From the NCBI GenBank assembly GCA_964030475.1, contig CAXIPT010000019.1, forward strand, positions 338,312-402,311: DNA of 64,000 nucleotides. The letters run 5' to 3'. The stretch comes from Tethya wilhelma (taxonomy: Eukaryota > Porifera > Demospongiae > Tethyida > Tethyidae). Positions 10,469 to 22,131 of this stretch are shown here, piece by piece. A program made the translations under genes and the position numbers. The notes below the pieces were generated by a model. The model was not told the origin of the DNA. It was given only the letters and a program-made list of their open reading frames with translations, and searched no databases. Within the stretch, counting starts at the first letter, position 1; each line of letters starts with the position of its first letter.

Positions 10469-13400
10469 TCAAAGAGAAATGCCAAACTCTCTACGAAAAT
10501 GATCCACATGCACACTGTTGAGCTTTGCATTAACTTCTTGACTGACTTTAATGTGAAAAGCAGCATTGAAATCCCGGAAATGTGCTCCAATACATGTTTT
10601 CCAGGCATGATAGTAGACATTGCGATGGTCGTAGCTCATCTGGAATGTACCAGTGTTTCGATTTTGAAAAATAACCCTTTCTTTATGCTGCAATACTACA
10701 TCATCTGGAGGTGGAAGGGGGTTTCTCCCAAGACGACCAATTTTCCCCTTGCAACCATTGCATCGAGATATGTTTCCACTAACAAAGTGCAGCCAAAATG
10801 GTGTTTCAACTGACGGTTTTTGTTCATGTTGAACAGGAGACAGCGTCACAGGTACAGAAGATGGTGAATGGTACTGTAGGTGGTGTCGTAGGAACTGCAC
10901 ATGTAGGTGGCACATTTGTATGGTGGGAGATGCAAGGAATAAGAGGAGGTGGTGATCGGTAGTAATGTAGGGACTGGTCTAAGTTCTGATATCCATAGTT
11001 GTACAATGGAGCATGTGTTTCCATGAACAATGGTTGCTGTGTGTGTACAAGAGGTGGCACATGACATGCATCAATTTGCTGAGATGAACCCTGTGTGAAT
11101 GTGGTGCGGTTAGCACTGCCTTCACCTTCATCTATCCCACTTGTCTCATCTGCCACACGGCTTGTAAAATCATGTTCATCAGCAGTGGCAAGATCAGAAC
11201 GGATCTTACTAGAAACCTTTTTGGTAACTCCTTTTCGTGGTTTCTTTCCGACAGAAGATGGCTTACCACTATCAGCAAGCATTGTGAAGTTAGGGCGATA
11301 TTTCAATTTTTTGTACCATGCAACCAAATCATCTATTTTCTCTGCCTTGAGAGCAGCTGCAACAGTATGTGCACAAATTTTGGCTGATGTATATCCAAGA
11401 CATTCACTGTCGCATATGTAGCCACCACCTTTAGAAGGATGAACATAGTGAGGTCGATTTCCACTTAAGCTTTTAACAATGAAAGATGTTTCATCTCCTG
11501 GGGCAACAATAATGGCAGTGTCATCAGAAATGATAGATTATGCACGACTCCAAACAGTCTTCTTCATATGTGAAGGGAGTTGAAGTTCATCAAGTGGAGT
11601 ATCTCGATCTTGGAAAGTAGTATCTATTTCAGGATCTACTTTGGCAGACATAAACCTTGAAATTTTGTTTTGTCTCTGCTTTTCAGACATTTTGAACCAT
11701 TTGCTTCGATCACAGGCAAGAGATGAGTACTGAGGAACAACTCGATACTCACCACAACCAGCTATGGCCTTTTCTACCTCATTTCGTTGCTCGTTGACTA
11801 AATCTCTCATGCTTTCAACAAAATTTGGTAGGCTCGAGGCTTTTCGACCAACATGCTGCTTTAGGATGTTATTTTTGGACTCGATGTCATTGGTATAATA
11901 GGGTTCAGGAGGTGAACCCAAACCAGCCTCTACTCGGACTGGACGAAGCATTGATTCTGATACAACATCTCGACTGTGCTGTTTAAACCAGGAATGAAAT
12001 TCGGGTGGTGAATTAAATGGTTTCTCTCGATCATTCCACTTCTTCTCCAATTGATCCAACTTGTTGTCTAGTTCATTTTCAGCCTCACAATCAACAAGGC
12101 CCAACTCCAGATGTTAAGGATTTCCAAAAATGTCTTTTTTATACTCATTAATCACTGAAGATGGCATATTTAACTGCTGTAATTTACGCTCGATATTATC
12201 TCGGAAGTGAAGAAAGCACCGCAAATGTTTTGCTTTGGGAAAAACAGATGTAAAGGCTTTCACCAGAGCTTGCTCACCATCTGTACCAAAACAATGAAGA
12301 TTAATAAGCTCAGGACATTTGCTTACAAGGGACGAGGCAAAGAAATGGTAGGCTTCGAAATCTTTCTTAACATGAATGAACAGTGGCCCAATCAGTGTAG
12401 GATGTTTCATAGAGTTGCCTTGAACTGACAATAAAAGTTGGCGGTAAGTTGTGACAGTAACATCGAAGTCTCCGAGATTAAAGGTTGGATCAATACCCAA
12501 AATGCTGGCTGGAGCAGGAGAGGTACAAAATCTTACAAGATCTTCTAGTGTCCAATCAAATGCCAACAACATCATTGGATACGGAGCTCCACTTACAATA
12601 CGAACAAATGCATTCGGCGCCTTTGTTCCTTCCTCCTCTTTGCACATCATCATCATTGAGAACAAAGGGTCAGAGCCACCCAATCTGGAGGTCAATGGCC
12701 TACGAAGATCATTTATTTGCTGCCTATTTCGAGGAAGTGCACAAGCTGAATTGGCATCTCGTATACTCCCAACTTCTTTGGATACAAAAGTTAGAGTACG
12801 CTTAGCAGTGCAAGAAGACGACACATTCTTTAATTTCTCCAGTACACTAGGCATTGTCCTCACATAGCCTTCACACTTCTTCGAATTCCCATGAGGTGCA
12901 ACTTTTACATCATGTTCCTCAAAAGAAAACGTGTACTGAATCAAAGCCAGATTTTGTGTTTCACCTTCACCGTCTGTATAATGATAAAAGAATAATTATG
13001 CAGATACGTTATTATAATATTATCAAAATTTTTTTACATGTTTACATACATATAATTATAGTTATACCTTCTAAATCCTGTTGAGGTCCATGCTAGATTT
13101 GTTCTGGTAATATCGCTTCCAAATTCTGTAATGTGGCAAAGAGGGAGTCTCTTGTAGTTTCTTCCCTAGTGTCTCCACATAACCATTTTCTTTGACACTT
13201 AGCCACATTCGGTAACTGCCTTTCCACTTCCATACACCCATGTCATCGCACACAATGTCCTTTGGGTTACTCAATTTACTCATGTCAACTACGAAGACAG
13301 AATTACAGTTGATATCGAATGGGACTCTATCACACAACAAACTTGTAGACAACAAGTCAGGATCAAGAAGGATTTCCATACACTCAGCAGTTGTAAGCTG

Positions 13401-14055
13401 CTTATCAGGGTTTGAGTGTATGGGTAGAGTAGACAATCCGTGAAGGAATAACTGTTGTTCCTCATAAACAGACTTTGCTTGGCATTTTCTAAATGAAGTA
13501 TATAGAACAGTCAATTCAATGACAATGTTTCAATAATACTCTGACTCATGGAGTGAAACATAATAATGACATAACATGTAAGTATCAAATTTCAAGACTA
13601 TCTAAACAGGCTGACACCTCTTGGGAGGAGCAAGTATTTGAGGGGAATTTCCACACCACACTCACTGAAAATATACTACTTACTTCTTAACAGGGTTCTT
13701 CAACAATTTAATACTTGTAGGCTCGAATTTTTCATCCTCAGAAGAGCTGCAAAATATCAGTTTTGACAAGATAAGAATAAAACTTATACTGGCATATAAC
13801 ACTAACACCTGCTATACCTTGACGAAAGATCTTCGACTTGTATAACATCACTGGACAACCTATCATAAAAAGTAATTGTTACATCTGCATATCGCATGGG
13901 TACTAGCTGGCTAGGTCAATGCCCGAGGTACTGAGCCGTTGAGCCAGCATATGCCAGTCGGTGCGGCACGTAACAACCTACCTTGGGCGCTTGATCAGGT
14001 CAGTCTGAGCTTCATTTTCAGAGCTATCATCCGAGGATAGCACAATTACATCCAT
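10469..14055 (-). pseudogene. MULE transposase gene, copy C (five exons)
   Basis: Exon model on the minus strand: 14055-13982, 13859-13818, 13746-13684, 13488-13068 and 12973-10469. All introns are GT-AG, the first three junctions are in a consistent phase (AG/R), and the last intron is 94 nt. Exon 1 begins MDVIVLSSDDSSE. Exon 4 holds a Cys-containing region (IVCDDMGVWKW). Exon 5 holds the MULE core with Asp in ILGIDPTFNLG, Asp in FGTDGEQALV, Glu in NDIESKNNILK and a SWIM-like finger. Lesions are a one-base frame slip near the end of exon 4, TAA at 12114, TAA near 11535 and a frameshift near 10870. Homology to copy D is near-identical. Confidence 0.8.
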
Positions 14056-14284
14056 TCTGTAAGAGACTGTACTCTTCTTTCTTCAATGCTGCAAGTTCTT
14101 TTCGCAAACATGAGGAGAAAATTAGTCTCGTGAAACATTAGTGGTCCAATTCCAATCCTATAACCCGCGCGATCGAGAACTAGTCAAAATTCGCACGTTC
14201 CCGTTCCCGTTCCCGTTTCCGTTTCCGTTTTCGTTTTCGTTTCCGTTCCCTGCTTCCCTTGAAATCCAGTTGCCCAATGCTAAG

Positions 14285-14805
14285 TACATCATGCTTCGCA
14301 TACCAACAAAACTGATTTAATTTTGTCCTGCTTCTGGTTTGAACCTTCCTTTCTGGGGTAACTTAAACTCCTGTATCACATTGGAGCTGGGATGCTGCTT
14401 CCTCAGATGCTATACTTGTCTCTTGTGCGGGTTCTGGTTCATGATCCAGTAATCCAGTTAGTAGACATGGTCACAGTATTACCAGCTTGAAACTCTGTGA
14501 ATGCTATTGTCCGGTATACATGATGTACTAGGCTTACCCTCTCTCTCTCTTTAAAAGCAGCTCTGAGTCTGCCACTATTGGCTTTGAACCATCATAGATA
14601 TAGGTGGCCTGCTTGATGATCTCTTTCAATTACTAAAGTCAGTACTATTAGAGGCTGAGCTTTCTCAAAACTTGTTCCTGCACTAGATACTTAGTGGACC
14701 TCTGGAATTTAGTTGGAATGGCATCAGATTTATGTCTTCTTCTCTTCTGCATGCCCCTCAGATCTGATCAGAGAAGTCAGGCTCAACTGAAACAGATAAC
14801 CCCAA
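14285..14805. other. Stretch without recognised genes
   Basis: Between the compound MULE and the first arm of the large inverted repeat I see only non-repetitive AT-rich DNA. No long reading frame, splice-like exon or terminal repeat was recognised. Confidence 0.5.
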
Positions 14806-16239
14806 AATAGTCTCTGGACCTGACCAAGTTGCTCTTGTTCTCTGTATTTTTTTCGCCCATTTGCAATGTATAACAGGATCTTTGGGAACTAAAAAAGACT
14901 GACATCTTCACAATAAGTGTTAGAACATCCTGCAGCAACTCAGCACTTCACTATAAACAGTGACCAGGCTATGCTTTGTGTTTCTTTGTGCTGAAACTCG
15001 TTCCCCCCGTGATGTCACACGTAAACCCCACCCATCAAGGAAATACATTGCAATCTCATTTTGCAATGATTTTTAGCTCAATTCTTGGGGTTCACCACCT
15101 TAGCTACAGTTTGATACCAAAAAATAAAATTTGCACCCCCCTTTAACATGCATAAACTAAACTAGCAGAAACTTTTTAGAGCAATCTAGAGAGAGAGCAT
15201 TGGTTGGAAGCCAAAACAGTGCAATTGTTTTGTTCTTCCTAACTGACATACTTGAACATGATTTCCAGAGAAACAAAAGGGATCGAACAAACTTTGACCA
15301 TAGAAAGCAACTTGAATTCATCCGAAGTATATATGTCCTTTTTTATTCGGTTACTGCTAAAAAGTCAACAAACAAAAATCTAGGCAGTCTTGAAAACTTC
15401 CATATAAATCACTGTACTGTAAATGTAGCCATTTTAAGTAGGTAAAAATCGTCGATTGACCACGTGGTTTGGCTGGCATATAACGTGCATGCACATTAAA
15501 TGGCTTACTAAGGGCTCTTAGGCATGTCTAAGCAGATTTTGCAGCAAATTTTGCACGGATTTCCAATGCAAATAATTCAGAAACCAGAAAACTAGTATCA
15601 AATATTTGTGTATATAATGAAACTATTGTCTATTCGAAGTATCTTGACAGATTAATTAACCCCAAATGTTTAATTAACTATGAATAAATGAATACTCAAT
15701 TAGGCAAATAAAAAACACTAAATTAAGTTTGCCAACTATGAAGATCACAGCAGTAAGCGGCCTTATATAGTTAAGGCTAAACTTAAGCGTACTAACTAAG
15801 TTTTAATTTGAGGGATTCTTGAATTTGTAAGTATTTGTAATTTAGCTTCACTTAAAATAAACAAACTGTGCCACTAACCTTCACCCATATGACCAAAAAT
15901 TCCCAGTACAAATAGCTAATTATGTTCAACTGTCTGTATCTCCAAAACAGCTTGCTTGCTGCACATAAAACAAAGACTTGTGTAGCAGTAAGTTCAAATT
16001 TTATTTGAATTTCATATTAATTGAACAGCATGTTTTGTGCAGGGGCTGCAGCACATTTAATCGTGCCATTAATTCCATTGACTTCTATAGAAAACTACCC
16101 CAAGATGGCACATGAATGTATAATATCACGTTCAATTATGAGCAGATCAAATTCCTTGATGCTTTAGGTGGAAAGGACTATTACACTACAATCGCCGATT
16201 ACTACAAACAAAGTTTTACTACATCTGGTCGGTTTTCCA

Positions 16240-16800
16240 TAATTGGGTCATATTTTTCTAAGTCCAAAAGAAACACTTTTGTGAAAAAAACGCTTACTTT
16301 GCCTGGAAAACATTTTCTACCCCAACTTTTGTGAAAATTTACTTTTTGGAACACTTGCAACATTCTTACGAGTTGTTTGCGAAAAAAAAAGTTTTCACTC
16401 TGTAAAGAGAAAAAACTTAGTCATTTTGAGTGAGTATGGACTTAGAGATTTTTCTTAAGTTCAAAAAAAAACTTTTGTAAAAAATGCTTATTTGTCTAGA
16501 AAATATTTTCTAGCACAAAAGATACAGTTTTTGAAAATTTACTTTTTAGAACACTTGCAACATTCTTACGAGGTAAATAACACTGCGAAAAACAAATAAC
16601 TTAGACATTTTGAGTGAGTATGGACTTAGAAATATTTCCAAGTCCAAAAAAAAAACATTTCGTGAAAAAATGCTTATTTTGCCTAGAAAACATTTTTTAG
16701 TATAAAAGAAACACTTTTGTGAAAATTTACTTTATGAATCAATTTCAACATACGAGTTGTTTGCGAAAAAAAATTTTCACTCTGTACTACTGGACTATAT
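16240..16800 (+). repeat. Diverged tandem repeat, about 190-bp unit, three copies
   Basis: Each unit contains a sequence like ACACTTTTGTGAAAA, then GCCTGGAAAACATTTT, then ACACTTGCAACATTCTTACG, then a TGAGTGAGTATGGACTTAG block. Related units occur at 35360-35840. Both arrays border copies of the TGTGACCC family (family T), so the array is probably part of that family. Confidence 0.65.
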
Positions 16801-17000
16801 CATCTAATGATATTTAAAGTATGTCTGAATAGTCCTTTTCACATAAAGCAAAGAATTTCGCTGGCCCATTAATGAAGCGTGACTTCACGGCTGGGGTACA
16901 TTCATCCACCATCTTGGGGTACTTTTGTATGGGAGTCAATGGTGAAATGTGCAAAATTGAGGGCTGCGTATTTCCGCGTGTATACCGTATATTCTAAATA

Positions 17001-17402
17001 TGAGAGATGCAAAGAAAAGTTCAAAACAAGCTCTTTCTAATGCAAGAAGAACCAGGACGGTCAGACGCTCAGAAGTGAAGCTACAAGTGCAAGTATATCC
17101 ACCGGTTATGTAGTTATTTTGCTTATATCTTGAGAGAAAAAATATTTAAAATATGTATAGCATGCAACAGAATATATTTAAGGCAAAATCACACTTATCC
17201 CTCTTTCTACAATCCAGAAATTCACCAACAGTATTGGAGCTAAATAGCACTTGTAGAACTTAACAAAGTCTTTTTGAAGCCTAATTTTTGTTCTCAAACC
17301 ACAGAAATTCTTGCACTTGTAGCTTTGCCTCTGAATGTCTGACCATTCTGGTTCTTTTTGCGTTGGAAAGAACTTGCTTTGAATTTTTCTTTACATCTCT
17401 CA
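17001..17402. mobile_element. 402-bp MITE with long inverted repeats and TA duplication
   Basis: Arms of about 100 bp begin TGAGAGATGCAAAGAAAA and end with the inverted copy, with TA on both sides (16999-17000, 17403-17404). A TA duplication is typical of Tc1/mariner-type elements. It directly abuts the family T copy at 17405. Confidence 0.7.
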
Positions 17403-17404
17403 TA

Positions 17405-18550
17405 TGTGACCCAATTTTGGAAAACCAACCAGATGTAGTAAAACTTTATTTGTAGTAATCAGCGATTGTAGTGTAATTCGCGACGCGAGCAAAAAATTAA
17501 TTTTTTTGCACCAATGGGGAGGGGCACACCTTGGCAATCTGCAGACGTGATTTTACGGGTGGGGCTGCTTCTATTGCTGAGATACAAGCGTTTGAATGTA
17601 GCTATGTCAGCCATGGCTAGCTTCTCTCCCGTTAGTACACGGGATGCGTTGCCATGTTCATTGATAAATTATTTTGATAAATACATGATGCAGCTGCTGC
17701 TGTGCATCTCATTATAATCTTGCATATTTAATGTGCAACAAAAAACAATGCATTGTTCATGAACTAAACACTTCTAGCAGAAAGAAATCTCTTCCAGATG
17801 ATCAGAAGATGGCCCACAGTGTTGCAGAATCACTGGGCTATGCCAGGAGCTGTTAATCTGTGCATAATAATGAATGAATGTATTGTACATTGTGTATAAT
17901 AAATTTGCAATGAAATTTGTGGGAGAAAGAAGCTAAGCGCTATTTATTATTATTAGCTAAACTGTTAGAATAGCTATGGACAGCTGGCAAAATATTGGGC
18001 AAAGCAACATCAAACTACATACCCAAGCTAACAATAAGCTGCTCTACATGTATATCTACTCAAAACTCATTTGCTTTCCCAGTAGTTGCCTAAATCCAGC
18101 AAAAACGGTGAAAATGGTGTCTGAAATTTGATCACTGGACCTCAATGATATTTCAGCTTAGTATAACAACAGTGCTAGTTGCAACTAGGCCCTCTCTTGG
18201 AATATGAGTAGCAGGAAGACTGAACTTTATGATTTCCAGATTTGGCAGCTCTGGCATAAGTTTATAGGTCTCTTGGAGCTGCCGTTCAAAATTTGATAAT
18301 TTTGTCCGATTTTACATTTTTTCAGACACTCACCTTTTTCAGCGCAAGGAAGCCTTACAGCAGGTGGGTGGGGCTCATTTGCAGGCATGGGCTATCTTGT
18401 GGTAGTGGTCTCGAAGTAGTAGCATCTACAGGCAAGTCAGAAACGGCGTCCGAAAATTGATTATTTACTATAGTAAAAATTTCCAAAAAAAAAGTAAATG
18501 TAGGAATGGGCGGTGCGTTAGAACGAGGCATGTCTCAATTTCGGCACATG
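17405..18550 (+). repeat. Family T (TGTGACCC) non-autonomous element, truncated by an assembly join
   Basis: Begins TGTGACCCAATTTTGG preceded by TA. It matches 28621-29696, 36573-37418 and 42130-42712. The copy is followed by an n at 18551 and then by a second, nearly identical stretch of about 960 bp (18552-19520). The short open frame at 17514-17717 is not conserved as a protein between copies, so I do not call a gene. Confidence 0.7.
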
Positions 18551-18551
18551 N

Positions 18552-19434
18552 GTGGGGCTGCTTCTATTGCTGAGATATAAGCGTTTGAATGCAGCTATGT
18601 CAGCCATGGCTAGCTTCTCTCCCGTTAGTACACGGGATGTGTTGCCATGTTCATTGATAAATTATTTTGATAAATACATGATGCAGCTGCTGCTGTGCAT
18701 CTCATTATAATCTTGCATATTTAATGTGCAATGCATTGTTCATGAATTAAACACTTCTAGCAGAAAGAAATCTCTTCCAGATGATCAGAAGATGGCCCAC
18801 AGTGTTGCAGAATCGCTGGGCTATGCCAGGAGCTGTTTATCTGTGCATAATAATGAATGAATGTATTGTACATTGTGTATAATAAATTTGCAATGAAATT
18901 TGTGGGAGAAAGAAGCTAAGCGCTTTTTATTATTATTAGCTAAACTGTTAGAATAGCTATGGACAGCTGGCAAAATATTGGGCAAAGCAACATCAAACTA
19001 CATACCCCAGCTGCTCTACATGTATATCTACTCAAAACTCATTTGCTTTCCCAGTAGCTGCCTAAATCCAGCAAAAACGGTGAAAATGGTGTCTGAAATT
19101 TGATCACTGGACCTCAATGATATTTCGGCTTAGTATAACAACAGTGCTAGTTGCAACTAGGCCCTCTCTTGGAATATGAGTAGCAGGAGGACTGAACTTT
19201 TTGATTTCCAGATTTGGCAGCTCTGGTAGGTCTCTTGGAGCTGCCGTTCAAAATTTGATAATTTTGTCCGATTTTACATTTTTTCAGACACTCACCTTTT
19301 TCAGCGCAAGGAAGCCTTACAGTAGGTGGGTGGGGCCCATTTGCAGGCATGAGCTATCTTGTGGCAGTGGTCTCGAAGTAGTAGCATCTACAGGCAAGTC
19401 AGAAACGTTGTCCGAAAATTGATTATTTACTATA
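18552..19434 (+). repeat. Second, near-identical copy of the family T segment
   Basis: This repeats 17559-18470 with a few substitutions and small indels, in the same direction, separated only by a single n. It may be a real tandem duplication or an unmerged allele. Confidence 0.6.
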
Positions 19435-19777
19435 GTAAAAATTTCAAAAAAAAAGTAAATGTAGGAATGGGCAGTGCGTTAGAACGAGGCATGTCTCAAT
19501 TTCGGCACATGACTACATCATTTTTATTCTTGATCCCTTACATGGATCATGGCTCAGTGTTGTAAAATTCAATGATTGTACAGTAGTACTGTAGGTTATT
19601 GCATTGCCAGCAGTCCAATTTAAGTTACCTGTCAGTTATAGTTTACTTCACTGCTTATAGCCAACTGATTAGTAGACCAAGAGTTGGGCAAAAAAATGAA
19701 GTAGTCATGTGCCGAAATTTCTACCTACTACTTTCATTCCTATACTATTTTTTTTTGAAATTTTTACTACTTGTTGA
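19435..19777. repeat. Foldback repeat (family F3) copy
   Basis: Arms carry TAGGAATGGGCAGTGCG...TTTCGGCACATGACTAC and the inverted equivalent (GTAGTCATGTGCCGAAATT), ending GAAATTTTTACTACTTG. Same family as 5889-6202 and 52165-52545. Confidence 0.65.
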
Positions 19778-20430
19778 TACATTTTTTTCAATACCAAGGT
19801 GTTCAATTGCAAAGAGTGGTCAGTCTCTGCAAAGAGCATGAGCTGCTTGTACTCAGGGCGGTTAAGGCATGTCAAACAAAATTGTGCACGCGCCCCGTTA
19901 AACATTGAATTACGTCATACTTTGCTGCCAAATCACTAGGCAACCACCGCATTATCAATGACGTCATGTTTAATTTACAATCACGAGTTGGAAAAAGTCG
20001 GCTCTATACACTTCAAAAATCAAGACTACGATGGTTTCTAGCTTTAGTTTTTACTGAATAGACTATGTAGACCTCGTAGAGTGTGCTACAGAAGTCTCTG
20101 GGCGAACGCTAATTTTAATATGACGTAATGCCTTTGAAGCTACAAACGCTAAGTTTAGAATAGTTTTAGGTGATCTATCGGAGGGATTTGAGAATTATAG
20201 CACAGAAGGTGCGTTATTTGCATGAATAGATCTAAAAACCATGGCCATAAATGTTTTTTTGCAGCTAAATTAGAAATACTTACAAATTCAAGATTAAAAC
20301 TTAGTTAGTATGCTAAAGTTTACCCTTAACTATATAAGGCCGCTTACTGCTGTGATCTTCATAGTTGGCAAACTCAATTTAGTGTTTTTTATTTGCCTAA
20401 TTGAGTATTCATTTGTTCAAAGTTAATTAA

Positions 20431-21035
20431 CTCTTTAGGGCCTAAATTTATTATGCATACTTAATTAGATTTTATGAATACTTAATTAGCCTAAGTTTTT
20501 GTACATTTTTGTTCTTGCTTTAGCCTTAGCTACTCTCTTTTGTAGCTAGTTGAGCTTAGCTATGGTTGTACTAAGCCATAGCTATATCAAATTAGTTCTA
20601 GGTTGGCTTTTAAAAGCTTGCAAAAATGGAAGGGGTCAAAGTTCGCCAAACGACCTGCATACTTTAGGCTTTTTTTCCAGCTTCAAGAGCAGCACTGCAA
20701 AAGCGCTTGTATGCAGGTATAGCCTAAGCCTCCCTGCACCTTCATAGCTAGCGTCAAGCTTCTCCTGCAAAGCACTAAGAAAAAAACGTGAGTTTAAAAC
20801 CAAAGGTCACGATCTCGCCGCGATCGTGACCTTTGAACTCTAAAGCCTATATCTCCCCTCCCACTAATCAGACCAGACTCTTACTTGGTATTTTAGTAGA
20901 GCGCTTCCTTACACAGCAAGTCTAAAGCTCATAGCTCAAACGCTATGGCTTAAAATAAAAAAATGCGAAAAATCCCAGATTACGCGATCGTTGAATACGC
21001 GCGTGTGGATAAATCCGTCTACCGGCCCTAAAGAG
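20431..21035. mobile_element. 605-bp MITE with TTAA duplication (piggyBac-like)
   Basis: The ends are CTCTTTAGGGCC and its exact reverse complement, with TTAA on both sides (20427-20430, 21036-21039). The other arm of the large inverted repeat (about 15655-15675) supplies the uninterrupted site with a single TTAA. TTAA targets are known for piggyBac and Kolobok elements. A perfect 14-bp inverted repeat, CAAAGGTCACGATC with a 7-nt loop, lies inside at 20801-20835. No transposase is encoded. Confidence 0.8.
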
Positions 21036-21293
21036 TTAAACATTTGCGGTTAATTAATCTGACAAGATACTTAGAATAGACAACAGTTTTATTATTCCCA
21101 GTATGGTAGTACTGGGTAAACAGGAATGGCACGGATGGCCATTAGCACGATACAAATATTTCACGCAAATAACTCTACAAAAAACTGTGCGCTTAGCACT
21201 TAAAGGCTTCTAAAGCTACTATTTAGCTCTTTCTCTTTCTAATGAACCCAAAAACATGGCCTAAAAACATCGCTAAAGTAACAAACACAAATA

Positions 21294-22060
21294 TGTGACC
21301 TGTCAAGGGAAAACGTGCCGGTTAGGAAAGTCTGCAAATTTTGAGTTGGCTATTCCAGATATATCTAGGCCTTCCCAGGAAGCGCATATCAAAATTTGAT
21401 GCGCATAGCTCAAGCAGTTTTCCAGATACAGCTCTTGCAAGCAGCCCTACCTCCACTCGTGGCTTCCTAGAAAAACGGTTGTAAAGTTGTTGCTAGATAA
21501 ACTATTGGCGGTCCGTATACTCTCTGTATCATATTTAGATCATGTACAGTACATGCTGAATATATTACCACTATCCCAGTGAGACCCCAAAATGAAATTT
21601 GTAGAGCATTTAGATTAAGGCCTCAACAATGCACACAAACATTTTAAAAATTTTGATTCGGCACTTTTTGCAAGGTCAAAGGTCGAAAATAAGGATCAGA
21701 CGTCAGGTGCTAAACTTCGTTGAATGAAGCCATATGACATCAAATGAAAGCTTATTTTTCATGCTTTAATGCTATATAATTTATTTTAAANAAGCTTATT
21801 TTTCATGCTTTAATGCTATATAATTTATTTTAAATCACATTGAAGAATAAGCAAGTTATGAGTGTTTGAATACGGAAAGGTATAGGAAATATCCGAAAAA
21901 TTCAAATATCTAGGGAGCTATTCCTAGGAAACCATATAACTGCTGAACTCAGCACTCTGGCTGACAACATATAACCATGAGGACTACTAGCATACCAAGT
22001 TTCGTCAAATTCTGAGGAGGTCATGTGCGAACTTTTGTTGAACTGAAATGGAATGACCCT
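21294..22060 (+). repeat. Family D (TGTGACCTGTCAAG) element, incomplete
   Basis: Begins TGTGACCTGTCAAGGG directly after TA and interrupts the hairpin-family sequence ACAAACACATATGCC. Another start of this family is at 37419, also after TA. The right end is lost in the gap. The TA target suggests a Tc1/mariner-type MITE. Confidence 0.6.
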
Positions 22061-22131
22061 NNNNNNNNNNNNNNNNNNNNNNNNNNNNNNNNNNNNNNNN
22101 NNNNNNNNNNNNNNNNNNNNNNNNNNNNNNN
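22061..22131. other. Assembly gap of 71 n
   Basis: Run of n bases. The sequence on the right begins inside a palindromic module. Confidence 0.99.

Larger units (their letters stand above)
2888..14275. mobile_element. Compound MULE unit flanked by a 9-bp target duplication
   Basis: The left end reads AGGCAACTGGATTTCA from 2888. The right end, reversed, reads GGGCAACTGGATTTCA from 14275. AATGCTAAG lies directly outside both ends (2879-2887 and 14276-14284). A 9-bp duplication is the usual signature of Mutator-like elements. Inside are copy A (minus, incomplete), copy B (plus, another MULE family) and copy C (minus, nearly complete). Removing 5889-12092 would leave one standard MULE between the duplications. 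So the unit is either a composite that moved with its outermost ends, or one element later expanded by duplication or insertion. Assembly error must also be excluded. Confidence 0.65.
10151..14275 (-). mobile_element. MULE copy C, about 4.1 kb
   Basis: The element contains a five-exon transposase gene on the minus strand and ends in inverted repeats carrying TTCAAGGGAAGCAGGGAACG followed by runs of GGAAACG/GGGAACG units (10159-10203 and, inverted, 14194-14263). The right end is precise (14275, followed by AATGCTAAG). The left end is diverged or truncated before TTCAAGGG and has no clear duplication of its own, which supports reading the outer boundary at 2888 instead. Confidence 0.75.

Noticed and set aside
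13890..13980. tRNA or tRNA-derived SINE in an intron of MULE copy C
   Set aside because: The A-box-like start is not matched by a B box or a foldable acceptor stem.
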